Source: Flavobacteriia bacterium
Lineage (GTDB): Bacteria > Bacteroidota > Bacteroidia > Flavobacteriales > Schleiferiaceae
DNA length: 64,000 bases
Assembly (NCBI GenBank): GCA_013373425.1
Contig: JABXHW010000038.1
Span: forward strand, 1-64,000
Direction: 5' to 3'
Shown: in pieces, positions 18,794-26,159 of the stretch
How positions within the stretch are numbered: the stretch's first letter is position 1
Layout of the letters: every line of letters starts with the position of its first letter
Program-made: the position numbers and the translations under genes
The notes under the pieces: generated by a model
Told to the model about the DNA's origin: nothing
The model's database searches: none
What the model saw: only the letters and a program-made list of their open reading frames with translations

Positions 18794-19071
18794 TGACGAA
18801 CGAAGAACGCCTGCAGGTGAACTTTTATAAGTTCATTCAGCCCATACTGAGTTCATTAACTACGGTAGCTGTGATTACACTAGCTACTTTTCTGAATAAG
18901 CTCAATACCAACATGGCCGTCATTCAAACTGAAGTCAAGTCAATTAAAGAGGACGTCCATGAAATGAGGTCGAAATATGTTAGCAAGGACGTATTTCAGT
19001 CGCATGAAAGGGAATGGGAGCGTAGAATTATGAACGTTGAATCTCGAATTAGGGTAGTTTCTGGGAATTAA
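18793..19071 (+). CDS. Small membrane protein with one TM and coiled-coil tail (holin-like candidate)
   Basis: ILSSLTTVAVITLATFL TM then heptad-rich helix; TAATG overlap with DUF1353 gene; follows M15 gene. Confidence 0.5.
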   Translation: MTNEERLQVNFYKFIQPILSSLTTVAVITLATFLNKLNTNMAVIQTEVKSIKEDVHEMRSKYVSKDVFQSHEREWERRIMNVESRIRVVSGN

Positions 19072-19106
19072 TAACTGGTGTATAGTGTGTTAATCGTGGT
19101 GGCCAA

Positions 19107-19139
19107 GGCGTCATATAGGAAACTATATGGCGCTTTTTT
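19107..19139 (+). terminator. Terminator after the lysis-like module
   Basis: GGCGTCATATAG-GAAA-CTATATGGCGC-TTTTTTG. Confidence 0.8.
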
Positions 19140-19162
19140 GTATCAACACACCTCTTCAGGTA

Positions 19163-19222
19163 TTGAATAGATACTAAAAAGACTTGAATAAATACTGAAT
19201 TTATGATTACTACTTATGTTTG
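19163..19222 (+). promoter_or_regulatory. Promoter region of ImmA/PIN operon: tandem TTGAATARATACT plus TATGTTTG -7 box
   Basis: TTGAATAGATACT (19163-19175) and TTGAATAAATACT (19184-19196), 21-bp spacing; TAnnTTTG match TATGTTTG at 19215-19222. Confidence 0.5.
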
Positions 19223-19387
19223 AAAAAGGTTTTGTGGAAATTCCATAATCTTGCATGAACGCAAGATGTCTCACTTTCATTAATCTCTCAATCTCTATTT
19301 TGCTCTTTTAGAGCTTCGAAAGCTACGATTACCAAATTCTTTGATTAACAGCAGAAACATTGTCTGCTTTTGTTCTATCGACAACTC

Positions 19388-20566
19388 ATGCAAAAGGAAA
19401 TTTCAATAAACAACGATAGGTTGAGCTACTTAATCGAAATGTTCGATTTTAGTGAGGACTTTCTATTGGATTACCTGAACGAGTCTAGAAAGAAGTTTAA
19501 GTTAAATAGAGATGACGTTTTTGGTGGGCGTCTCAAATTATCAATCCTTAAAAAAATTGATCTTCTATTCAAGGCTGGTTTGGAGTTTTATTTAGACCCA
19601 TCTCCAATCTTGGACAAACAGTCTCGTAGTGTGTTTTTCAGAAAGTCAGGATTGAATGTAGATTTAAGCCTGGGTGCAAAACAAAGAGTTTTTGAGGGTG
19701 AGCAGTTATACGCCACGCTTCGTGGCCTAGAACATCTTACAGGTCAAAGCACTGAACGTACTTTACCTATTTTTTCAATAAAAGATGACCCTATTGGCGT
19801 CGCGTTGGATGTTGCTACTATCGTAGCGCCCCCTGAGGTGAAACCATCTAATACCAAGCGTGATGTTTTAAAGATTTTTGTGAATCGCTTGGGTGAAGCG
19901 GGTATTTATGTTCATGAATTCATTGACCAAAAAAACAAAATTGAAAAGGCTAATATTGATGGAGCCTTCATTGCCCCGAATTTCATCATAATTAAGCGAG
20001 AGAGCGACACGCAGCTTATCAGTCGAGAAATATTCACGTTAGCACATGAATTCGGGCATTATCTTTTGAATGAAGAAGAGGCTGAAGAAGTAGATCAATC
20101 TGACGTGTTGAAGGAAGATGAACGAAATGATGTGGAGCGGTGGTGTGACATGTTCGCATTTCATTATTTGTTGGGTTCTCACTTTGATGATTTCATGTCA
20201 TTACAACCGCTAACAGCGGATAACGATTTCCAAAATAAGTTGATTGATGATATATATAATCGAACAGGTTTAAGCAAACGTGCATTATTCTATAATCTGC
20301 ATCTTCAAGGCAAGTTGTCTCGGCTTAAATACACAACCATCAAGGAAAGTCTAAATGAAATTCTTGAAATGCGGAGGCAGAAAGCTGCCCTTGAATTGGA
20401 GCAAGAAAAAGCCAGCGGGCAAAAAATTATCCGTATTCCGAAGAGAATATATTCAGAAAAAGTGAGAGGGCTTGCAGAAAGTGCCTATCTATCAGGTCTT
20501 ATCGAGGTGACTGAGTTCAAGCACCTTACAGGCTACACCTTTGATAGAATCAAGAAGTCCTATTGA
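19388..20566 (+). CDS. ImmA/IrrE-family metallopeptidase
   Basis: EIFTLAHEFGHYLLNEEEAEEVD (HExxH) with downstream WCDMFAFHYLLG; large N-terminal extension. ATG at 19388 preferred over TTG at 19370. Confidence 0.85.
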   Translation: MQKEISINNDRLSYLIEMFDFSEDFLLDYLNESRKKFKLNRDDVFGGRLKLSILKKIDLLFKAGLEFYLDPSPILDKQSRSVFFRKSGLNVDLSLGAKQRVFEGEQLYATLRGLEHLTGQSTERTLPIFSIKDDPIGVALDVATIVAPPEVKPSNTKRDVLKIFVNRLGEAGIYVHEFIDQKNKIEKANIDGAFIAPNFIIIKRESDTQLISREIFTLAHEFGHYLLNEEEAEEVDQSDVLKEDERNDVERWCDMFAFHYLLGSHFDDFMSLQPLTADNDFQNKLIDDIYNRTGLSKRALFYNLHLQGKLSRLKYTTIKESLNEILEMRRQKAALELEQEKASGQKIIRIPKRIYSEKVRGLAESAYLSGLIEVTEFKHLTGYTFDRIKKSY

Positions 20567-21120
20567 TGAAGTATATCTTTGACACTAACACTCTTGTAAA
20601 CCTATACAGGTACGTCTATCAGATTTGTGAGAACAAGGATGATTTGATTGAGTTTTTTGAAAATATGGTGGCAGACGAAGAAGTTCTAGTATTAGAGAAA
20701 GTACTAGAGGAGTGCAGTTATCACCAGAGAACATTAAAAGGCGAATTGTTTCCAATTTTTGATACGGATGCACATTTTATTGTTAACAAAAGTGGAATCA
20801 TCGCAACTGGAGAATTTATTTCCGAGCTTGACAAACATCTATTAACTCGTGAAGGCGCTTTATTAAAAAAGAGTGAGATAACAGCTTTTGAGGCCCGTAG
20901 AACTAACTTCCTTCGCTCAGCAGATGCTCAAATGGTAATTTATGCGCTTGACCTTATTGCAATGGGTGAGAGTGTTACAATCGTCAGTGAAGAGTCAAGA
21001 AGACAGAACGACGGTAAGGAGTTCAAGAAGTTACCAATAATTTGTGACCATTTTAAAGTAAGCGTTTGCTCCCTTGCTGACTTCCTGAACATTATGAACG
21101 CAAGATTCACTTTTGAATGA
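20563..21120 (+). CDS. PIN-like domain protein, DUF4411-like
   Basis: KYIFDTNTLVNLYRYV, VLEKVLEECSYH, SADAQMVIYALDLIAMGESVTIVSEES, LPIICDHFKVSVCSLADFL; ATGA overlap with ImmA gene. Confidence 0.75.
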   Translation: MMKYIFDTNTLVNLYRYVYQICENKDDLIEFFENMVADEEVLVLEKVLEECSYHQRTLKGELFPIFDTDAHFIVNKSGIIATGEFISELDKHLLTREGALLKKSEITAFEARRTNFLRSADAQMVIYALDLIAMGESVTIVSEESRRQNDGKEFKKLPIICDHFKVSVCSLADFLNIMNARFTFE

Positions 21121-21195
21121 TTTTAGGAAGAACAACTCTTCGGTACGAAGTATCGATAACAATAAAAAAATCTAAATCTTGCTATCACTGGGCTC

Positions 21196-21996
21196 ATGAT
21201 AAGTGAAAATAGATATAATCTTCCGTCAATTCAGTCATCTTTGGCTATAGGATATGTTATCCTCATCTTACTCTCTTATTATCGACTAGATCACTTTTAT
21301 CGACACTTTGATATCCAAATTTCTAATTACTTAACTCCTACTGAGTATTTGATGCCCGTCTTGCCAGTGGCAAGTCGTTTTATTTGGGTTCTACCAGTCA
21401 TTGTCATCTTCATTTTAATAATGGCATATGGACATCCAGGAGATGTAAAGTCAGATGAGGAAACTTCTGATGATGTTGAAAATTCCCAATTAAAGTATAG
21501 GTTTAATGGAATTGCTTTGATTCTGGCACCACTTGTATTGATCAGTGTAAGTTTTGTTCATCATTATTTACACTTAGAATATCTTTGGATCGGGCATATT
21601 GTGACAGGCGTTTTTTTGGTGTTAGTTTTATTTTATTTAGACATCAGAATGTATGGCAGAATAAAAAGAAAAGGCCCTGTAAGGCACGGAATGACAGTGT
21701 TGTTCTTAGTTGTAGTGATTAGCTCAGTTCTCGCAACTGATTCAACCCGAAGAGCTAAGAAAATACTCATTGACAAAGAGTTGGTTTCAGAATGTCAATA
21801 CTTCTCAGAGACTTTACAAATGTCCACTAGTGAAAGCTTGTTCTTTATTGATGAATCAATGGAGTACATCTTTTTTTACGACTTTGAAAAGTCTGAATCA
21901 GTTATCATCAAGAAGACTTCGGGATATAGAATTCACTATAAGAAAGCATTATCTAAATCAACTACAGAGTTGTTGTTAGAGTCTTTATCCTTTTAA
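21196..21996 (+). CDS. Multi-TM membrane protein of unknown function (cargo)
   Basis: Four to five hydrophobic segments, C-terminal soluble part; same strand after the PIN gene. Confidence 0.6.
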   Translation: MISENRYNLPSIQSSLAIGYVILILLSYYRLDHFYRHFDIQISNYLTPTEYLMPVLPVASRFIWVLPVIVIFILIMAYGHPGDVKSDEETSDDVENSQLKYRFNGIALILAPLVLISVSFVHHYLHLEYLWIGHIVTGVFLVLVLFYLDIRMYGRIKRKGPVRHGMTVLFLVVVISSVLATDSTRRAKKILIDKELVSECQYFSETLQMSTSESLFFIDESMEYIFFYDFEKSESVIIKKTSGYRIHYKKALSKSTTELLLESLSF

Positions 21997-22149
21997 TAAA
22001 AGGAGCACAAAGTACATTTAGCAAATGAACGATGGTATTAGCCCCTTATTCATATTTCAAATTCCACTCATCGCCCATAAACTGAATCTATATTTAATCC
22101 CCCTGCCCCCCAAAAAAAAATGCGGAAGGTGCAAGATATTGGTCGAGGG

Positions 22150-22271
22150 TTGGGACATTCACCCCACTTTAAAAGAGGATTTGGACGGGGTTGGGACACT
22201 GTTATAAGCTTGTAAAATGCTGTGAATGATGGTTTTGGGTCAAAAAATTACGTTTGTCCCAATGTCCCACG
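22150..22271. repeat. TTGGGACA/TGTCCCAA repeats next to the integrase gene
   Basis: TTGGGACA at 22150-22157 and 22191-22198; inverse TGTCCCAA at 22255-22262 and TGTCCCAC at 22264-22271. Confidence 0.6.
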
Positions 22272-22319
22272 CATTTTCAGCCTTTGTTGGAGAATTCCAC
22301 TTCGGTAAATAAATTCAGC

Positions 22320-23477
22320 CTATAAGTTTTGAGTGTATCGGAGTAGTTCTGGAGCTGCATTTTGGTTCTCTTTCGGGGTGTATTTATCGGTCACAGAGAT
22401 GTCATAGTGGCCAGCTTGATCTCTGACCACAATAGTAGGGACTCCCATTTGGAGCATCGCAGTAATTCCTGTGTCTTTTAAACTGTAGAACTTATAAGCA
22501 TGATCAAAGCCCAACTCGTTTCTAGTTTTCACCCATGTGTCTGATACTTTTTTAGGTGTCAACTGGATTGCCCCTGGCATGAAGTGATCGGCTGAAAAAA
22601 GGAAGTCTGACGGCTTGGCCTTTTGAGTGTGCTTTTCGAGGACACTTAGAAGGTCATCAGGTACCGTAGTGACTCGATCACGCTTGTTTTTGGTGTCCAC
22701 GGCCGTTACGAATAGTGTCTGATTAGTCAAATTGAGGTGTTCTACCCTGATTTTACACAGCTCAGTTCGTCTAATGAAGGTGTAAAAGATGGTCATGCAC
22801 AAAGCATAATACCCTGGATATGTTTTGAGATGTGTGAATATCTGGGAAAGCACGTCTCTGGGTATCACTTTGCGTTGTTTGATGCTTTCAGGGAGCTTCG
22901 GAATACTATCAGCTGGATTAGACGGTAAATACTTTTTCTGGACCATGTAGACACATAGCCGGTGAAAGAAAGAGAGGTAATTATTCCTGGTCCTAGAGGT
23001 ATTTCCTCGCTCTTCCATTATATGAACCAGGAAATTGTCGATTACAGTTGCGGTCAGTCGAATGGCTGCTTGATCCATTGACTTTTGTCCATACCATGAC
23101 TCGAAATTCTTCAAATAGGACTTGTAAGCTCTTATAGTGTCAGGTCGAATGGCCTTTTGCTTCTCCAGGTTCTTTTTTTCCTTCATGAAGTTGGTAAACG
23201 CATCTCGCAAAGAGATAAACGTCAATTGGCCATCATCTTCTATAAAAGGATTCCACCCTGATGCGAGCTTAATTGTCAAATTACGACAGAGGTTGAGTGC
23301 TTCAGATTCTCTTTTCTTGAGATTCTTAATGCGATTGAACTTGTATCGGACTTCTTTTAGTTTGCCCGTTTCTGGATGACGAACGCGAAACGAAACATAC
23401 CAGGTGGACTTCCCTTTATGTAAAATGGCGGGGGTAAAGTCAACCATGGGGACGAGAGTGGTTAGCTTTTCAGTCAT
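22320..23477 (-). CDS. Tyrosine recombinase/phage integrase
   Basis: YTFIRRTELCKIRVEHLNL (first Arg), AGHYDISVTDKYTP (H-x-x-hx...Y), SAM-like N-terminal domain; lies next to the tRNA att site. Confidence 0.9.
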   Translation of the reverse strand: MTEKLTTLVPMVDFTPAILHKGKSTWYVSFRVRHPETGKLKEVRYKFNRIKNLKKRESEALNLCRNLTIKLASGWNPFIEDDGQLTFISLRDAFTNFMKEKKNLEKQKAIRPDTIRAYKSYLKNFESWYGQKSMDQAAIRLTATVIDNFLVHIMEERGNTSRTRNNYLSFFHRLCVYMVQKKYLPSNPADSIPKLPESIKQRKVIPRDVLSQIFTHLKTYPGYYALCMTIFYTFIRRTELCKIRVEHLNLTNQTLFVTAVDTKNKRDRVTTVPDDLLSVLEKHTQKAKPSDFLFSADHFMPGAIQLTPKKVSDTWVKTRNELGFDHAYKFYSLKDTGITAMLQMGVPTIVVRDQAGHYDISVTDKYTPKENQNAAPELLRYTQNL

Positions 23478-23539
23478 GGATATCAAACTCAGGACTCCCG
23501 AAAAAAGTATCGAGTTAGTGCCGTTATGGGCAATAAAAA

Positions 23540-23574
23540 ACCCGAAATCCCAGTTTTAATAGGGGTTTCGGGTT
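23540..23574 (-). terminator. Terminator immediately inside the tRNA-proximal element end
   Basis: AACCCGAAATCCC-N-GGGGTTTCGGGTT with A/T runs; on the minus strand it directly follows tRNA-Met. Confidence 0.7.
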
Positions 23575-23579
23575 ATTTT

Positions 23580-23596
23580 GTAGCGAGGACGGGAGT
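23580..23596. repeat. Element attachment site (3' end of tRNA-Met)
   Basis: GTAGCGAGGACGGGAGT identical to 14644-14660. Confidence 0.88.
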
Positions 23597-23654
23597 TGAA
23601 CCCGTGACCTCAGGGTTATGAATCCTGCGCTCTAACCAACTGAGCTACCTCGCC
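23581..23654 (-). tRNA. tRNA-Met (CAT anticodon)
   Basis: GGCGAGGTAGCTCAGTTGGTTAGAGCGCAGGATTCATAACCCTGAGGTCACGGGTTCAACTCCCGTCCTCGCTA folds as a cloverleaf with CAT anticodon. Confidence 0.93.
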
Positions 23655-23794
23655 GTGTTTTGAGGGTGCAAATATAATCCTCCAATGGTTTCCGACAAGG
23701 GGTAGCAGTAGTTTTTCTTTGAGTTTAAAGTGTGGGATAAATTTCTATATTGCGGCTCGCCGATAAACACATTTGATATACCTAGTTTGCCCCT

Positions 23795-24184
23795 ATGGAC
23801 GATAAGATAAAGTACGAACTTGAGTACCCAGTAAAAGCTTCACCAGCGATGTTGTTCCCATACCTTTCTACGCCTAGTGGAATGAGTGAGTGGTTTTGCG
23901 ACGATGTAAATTCTAGAGGTGAAGTGTTTACTTTCTTCTGGGGAGATTCAGAGGAAGTAGCCAAACTCCTCCGCAAAAAGCAAGATCGTTATATCCAGTT
24001 CCGTTGGATGGCCGATGAGGAAGAAGGGAATAAATACTATTTCGAATTCCGCATTGTAGTAGATGAGCTCACTAAAGACACTTCACTCATGATTACCGAT
24101 TATGCAGAGGAGGATGAGTTGGAAGAAAGCAAACTACTCTGGCAAAGTCAAATCAACGATTTGCTCCATACGATCGGATCATGA
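23795..24184 (+). CDS. START-like/SRPBCC domain protein
   Basis: YELEYPVKASPAMLFPYLSTPSGMSEWFCDDVNSRGEVFTFFWGDSEE, typical Bacteroidota START-like protein. Confidence 0.8.
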   Translation: MDDKIKYELEYPVKASPAMLFPYLSTPSGMSEWFCDDVNSRGEVFTFFWGDSEEVAKLLRKKQDRYIQFRWMADEEEGNKYYFEFRIVVDELTKDTSLMITDYAEEDELEESKLLWQSQINDLLHTIGS

Positions 24185-24810
24185 TGTCTAAAGGCGGAAG
24201 AGTTTTTACAATTCTGACCGTATTTTTCGCCCTCGTGGCTATGGCGTTTCTCATCCGATGGGATAAAGGAACGATTCATTTAGCCATGGACGCCTGGCAC
24301 ACGGGAACATCCCCAACCTTTTTCAAGTATTGGACACACCTAGGTGATGGAATCGCTGTAGTTGCAGCTGTAGTTCTACTACTCGCACTCAGAAGGTCAG
24401 GAGCCATGGTCATTTCGACAGCCGTAACAGGTATCACTGTATTAGTGGTTATTGGCCTCCTCAAGAATGTGGTGTTTGAAGATGTCGACAGGCCTTGGGG
24501 CTACTTCGAAGAAGGCACCCTCCGTTTGATACCCGACCTCGAGCAGCACAGTCATAAGAGTTTTCCCAGCGGACATACAACTGCCGCATTTGCATTGTAT
24601 GCCATCCTCGCGTTTTGGATTAACAAGCGATGGGCGAGCATAGGGCTGTTTCTAATAGCTCTAAGTGTGGGCTACAGCAGAATGTACCTCAACCAGCATT
24701 TCCTGATTGATGTGTTTGTAGGTGCTTTGCTCGGAACTGCCATTGCTTGGCTGAACTACTATATATTCAGTAGTTCACGAAGCCCAAGGCTGAGGTCGAA
24801 ACTCTTCTAG
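24181..24810 (+). CDS. PAP2-family phosphatase
   Basis: KSFPSGHTTAAFALYAI and GYSRMYLNQHFLIDVFVGALLG motifs. Confidence 0.9.
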   Translation: MMSKGGRVFTILTVFFALVAMAFLIRWDKGTIHLAMDAWHTGTSPTFFKYWTHLGDGIAVVAAVVLLLALRRSGAMVISTAVTGITVLVVIGLLKNVVFEDVDRPWGYFEEGTLRLIPDLEQHSHKSFPSGHTTAAFALYAILAFWINKRWASIGLFLIALSVGYSRMYLNQHFLIDVFVGALLGTAIAWLNYYIFSSSRSPRLRSKLF

Positions 24811-24828
24811 AATCTGTAGAAAAAGAAA

Positions 24829-24851
24829 AACGCGTCAGGCCTTGACGCGTT
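24829..24851. terminator. Bidirectional terminator between PAP2 and marR genes
   Basis: AACGCGTCA-GGCC-TTGACGCGTT overlapping the marR stop. Confidence 0.65.
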
Positions 24852-25302
24852 TGTAATTCATATTCACTTTGATGTGTGATGTCGGATTCTCTTCGTAGAA
24901 ATCTCGCAGTCGAGAGGCCAAACGAATAAATTCATTTCGGTCTTTTTCATCGAGAACTTCTAAGATTCGATCGTCGGCTTCTGCAAAGGCTTCTCGAATT
25001 TCAGGAAGAATTTCATCCGCCTTTTCTTGAAGAATCACATGTTGCTTTCTTCGGTCGTGTGAATCCACTTGGCGTTCAACATATCCCGCTTCTGTCAAAT
25101 AATCCACCAATCGTACTACAGCTACTTTGTCAACTTGAAGTTGCTCTGCGAGTTCGGATTGAGTTAATGTCTTTTCAGATTTGTCGAGAAGGTAGAGCGC
25201 ATAGTAGTGACGCTCAATGTCAAGATGCTTTAGTTTATCAGTAACCTTGGCTACGTAATCCTTTGAAATGTCGATAAATAGCCTTCCAATTACGTCGTTC
25301 AT
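24835..25302 (-). CDS. MarR-family transcriptional regulator
   Basis: LTQSELAEQLQVDKVAVVRLVDYLTEAGYVERQVDSHDRRKQHVILQEKADE; start at ATG near 25302. Confidence 0.88.
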   Translation of the reverse strand: MNDVIGRLFIDISKDYVAKVTDKLKHLDIERHYYALYLLDKSEKTLTQSELAEQLQVDKVAVVRLVDYLTEAGYVERQVDSHDRRKQHVILQEKADEILPEIREAFAEADDRILEVLDEKDRNEFIRLASRLRDFYEENPTSHIKVNMNYKRVKA

Positions 25303-25335
25303 GGGAGGTGTGTTTTGTGTTTTTGTTTGAGTTTG

Positions 25336-25363
25336 CAAAAGTAACGATTGTTACGTTCACAAA
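25336..25363 (-). promoter_or_regulatory. marR promoter with overlapping palindromic operator
   Basis: Minus strand TTTG-16 bp-TACTTTTG; palindrome GTAAC-GATT-GTTAC (25341-25354) overlaps the -7 box. Confidence 0.55.
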
Positions 25364-25478
25364 TTGTATCATACTCTCTACTATTTAATACGATTTTAAT
25401 GGCGGGTAGGTTGGATATTTTTCTTTCGTATCTTCGATTTTCTGCACTTGAATGGGACAATCGTCCCCACACCACGCT

Positions 25479-26159
25479 ATGATTCAGATTAAAGACCTTC
25501 ACAAGTATTACTATACCGGAAATAAGCCGCTTCATGTGCTTAAGGGAATCGACCTTGAAGTAAAGGAGGGAGAGCTGGTTTCCATCATGGGATCTTCGGG
25601 CTCAGGCAAGTCTACCTTGCTGAATATCCTTGGGATGCTCGATGGTTATGACGAGGGAACATATACACTCGACAATGTCCTTATCAAGGATTTGTCGGAG
25701 AAGAAAGCAGCAAACTATCGCAACAAGTTTCTCGGTTTTGTATTCCAAAGTTTTAATCTCATCAGTTATAAAACTGCCTTAGAGAACGTCGCTATGCCGC
25801 TCTACTATCAAGGTGTGAAACGATCAAAGCGAAATGAATTGGCCGCGGAATACTTAGCTCAAGTGGGGTTGACCGATTGGGCGGATCATCTTCCCAGTCA
25901 GTTGAGCGGGGGACAAAAACAGAGAGTGGCGGTTGCCCGCGCACTCATTACACAACCCAAAGTGCTCTTGGCCGATGAGCCAACCGGTGCACTCGATTCT
26001 ACCACTTCACACGAGGTGATGGAGCTCTTTAAAGAGATTAACAATCGCGGGATGACCGTGGTGATTGTAACTCACGAGAACGATATCGCTGAAATGACAC
26101 AGCGCGTGATTCGCTTGAAAGATGGCCTTGTAGAGAATCAACAAGAAGCCCATGTTTGA
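25479..26159 (+). CDS. ABC transporter ATP-binding protein (MacB/LolD type)
   Basis: [58 protein letters not shown]. Confidence 0.93.
   Translation: MIQIKDLHKYYYTGNKPLHVLKGIDLEVKEGELVSIMGSSGSGKSTLLNILGMLDGYDEGTYTLDNVLIKDLSEKKAANYRNKFLGFVFQSFNLISYKTALENVAMPLYYQGVKRSKRNELAAEYLAQVGLTDWADHLPSQLSGGQKQRVAVARALITQPKVLLADEPTGALDSTTSHEVMELFKEINNRGMTVVIVTHENDIAEMTQRVIRLKDGLVENQQEAHV

Larger units (their letters stand above)
14644..23596. mobile_element. tRNA-Met-integrated element (phage- or satellite-like), ~8.9 kb
   Basis: Bounded by 17-bp direct repeat GTAGCGAGGACGGGAGT (14644-14660 and 23580-23596), identical to the 3' end of the tRNA-Met gene; tyrosine integrase next to the tRNA; Xre regulator at the other end; phage-like genes inside. 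Confidence 0.9.

Noticed and set aside
22025-22207. 60-aa ORF between the cargo membrane gene and integrase
   Set aside because: Pro/Lys-rich translation through homopolymer runs and the TTGGGACA repeats; more likely non-coding.
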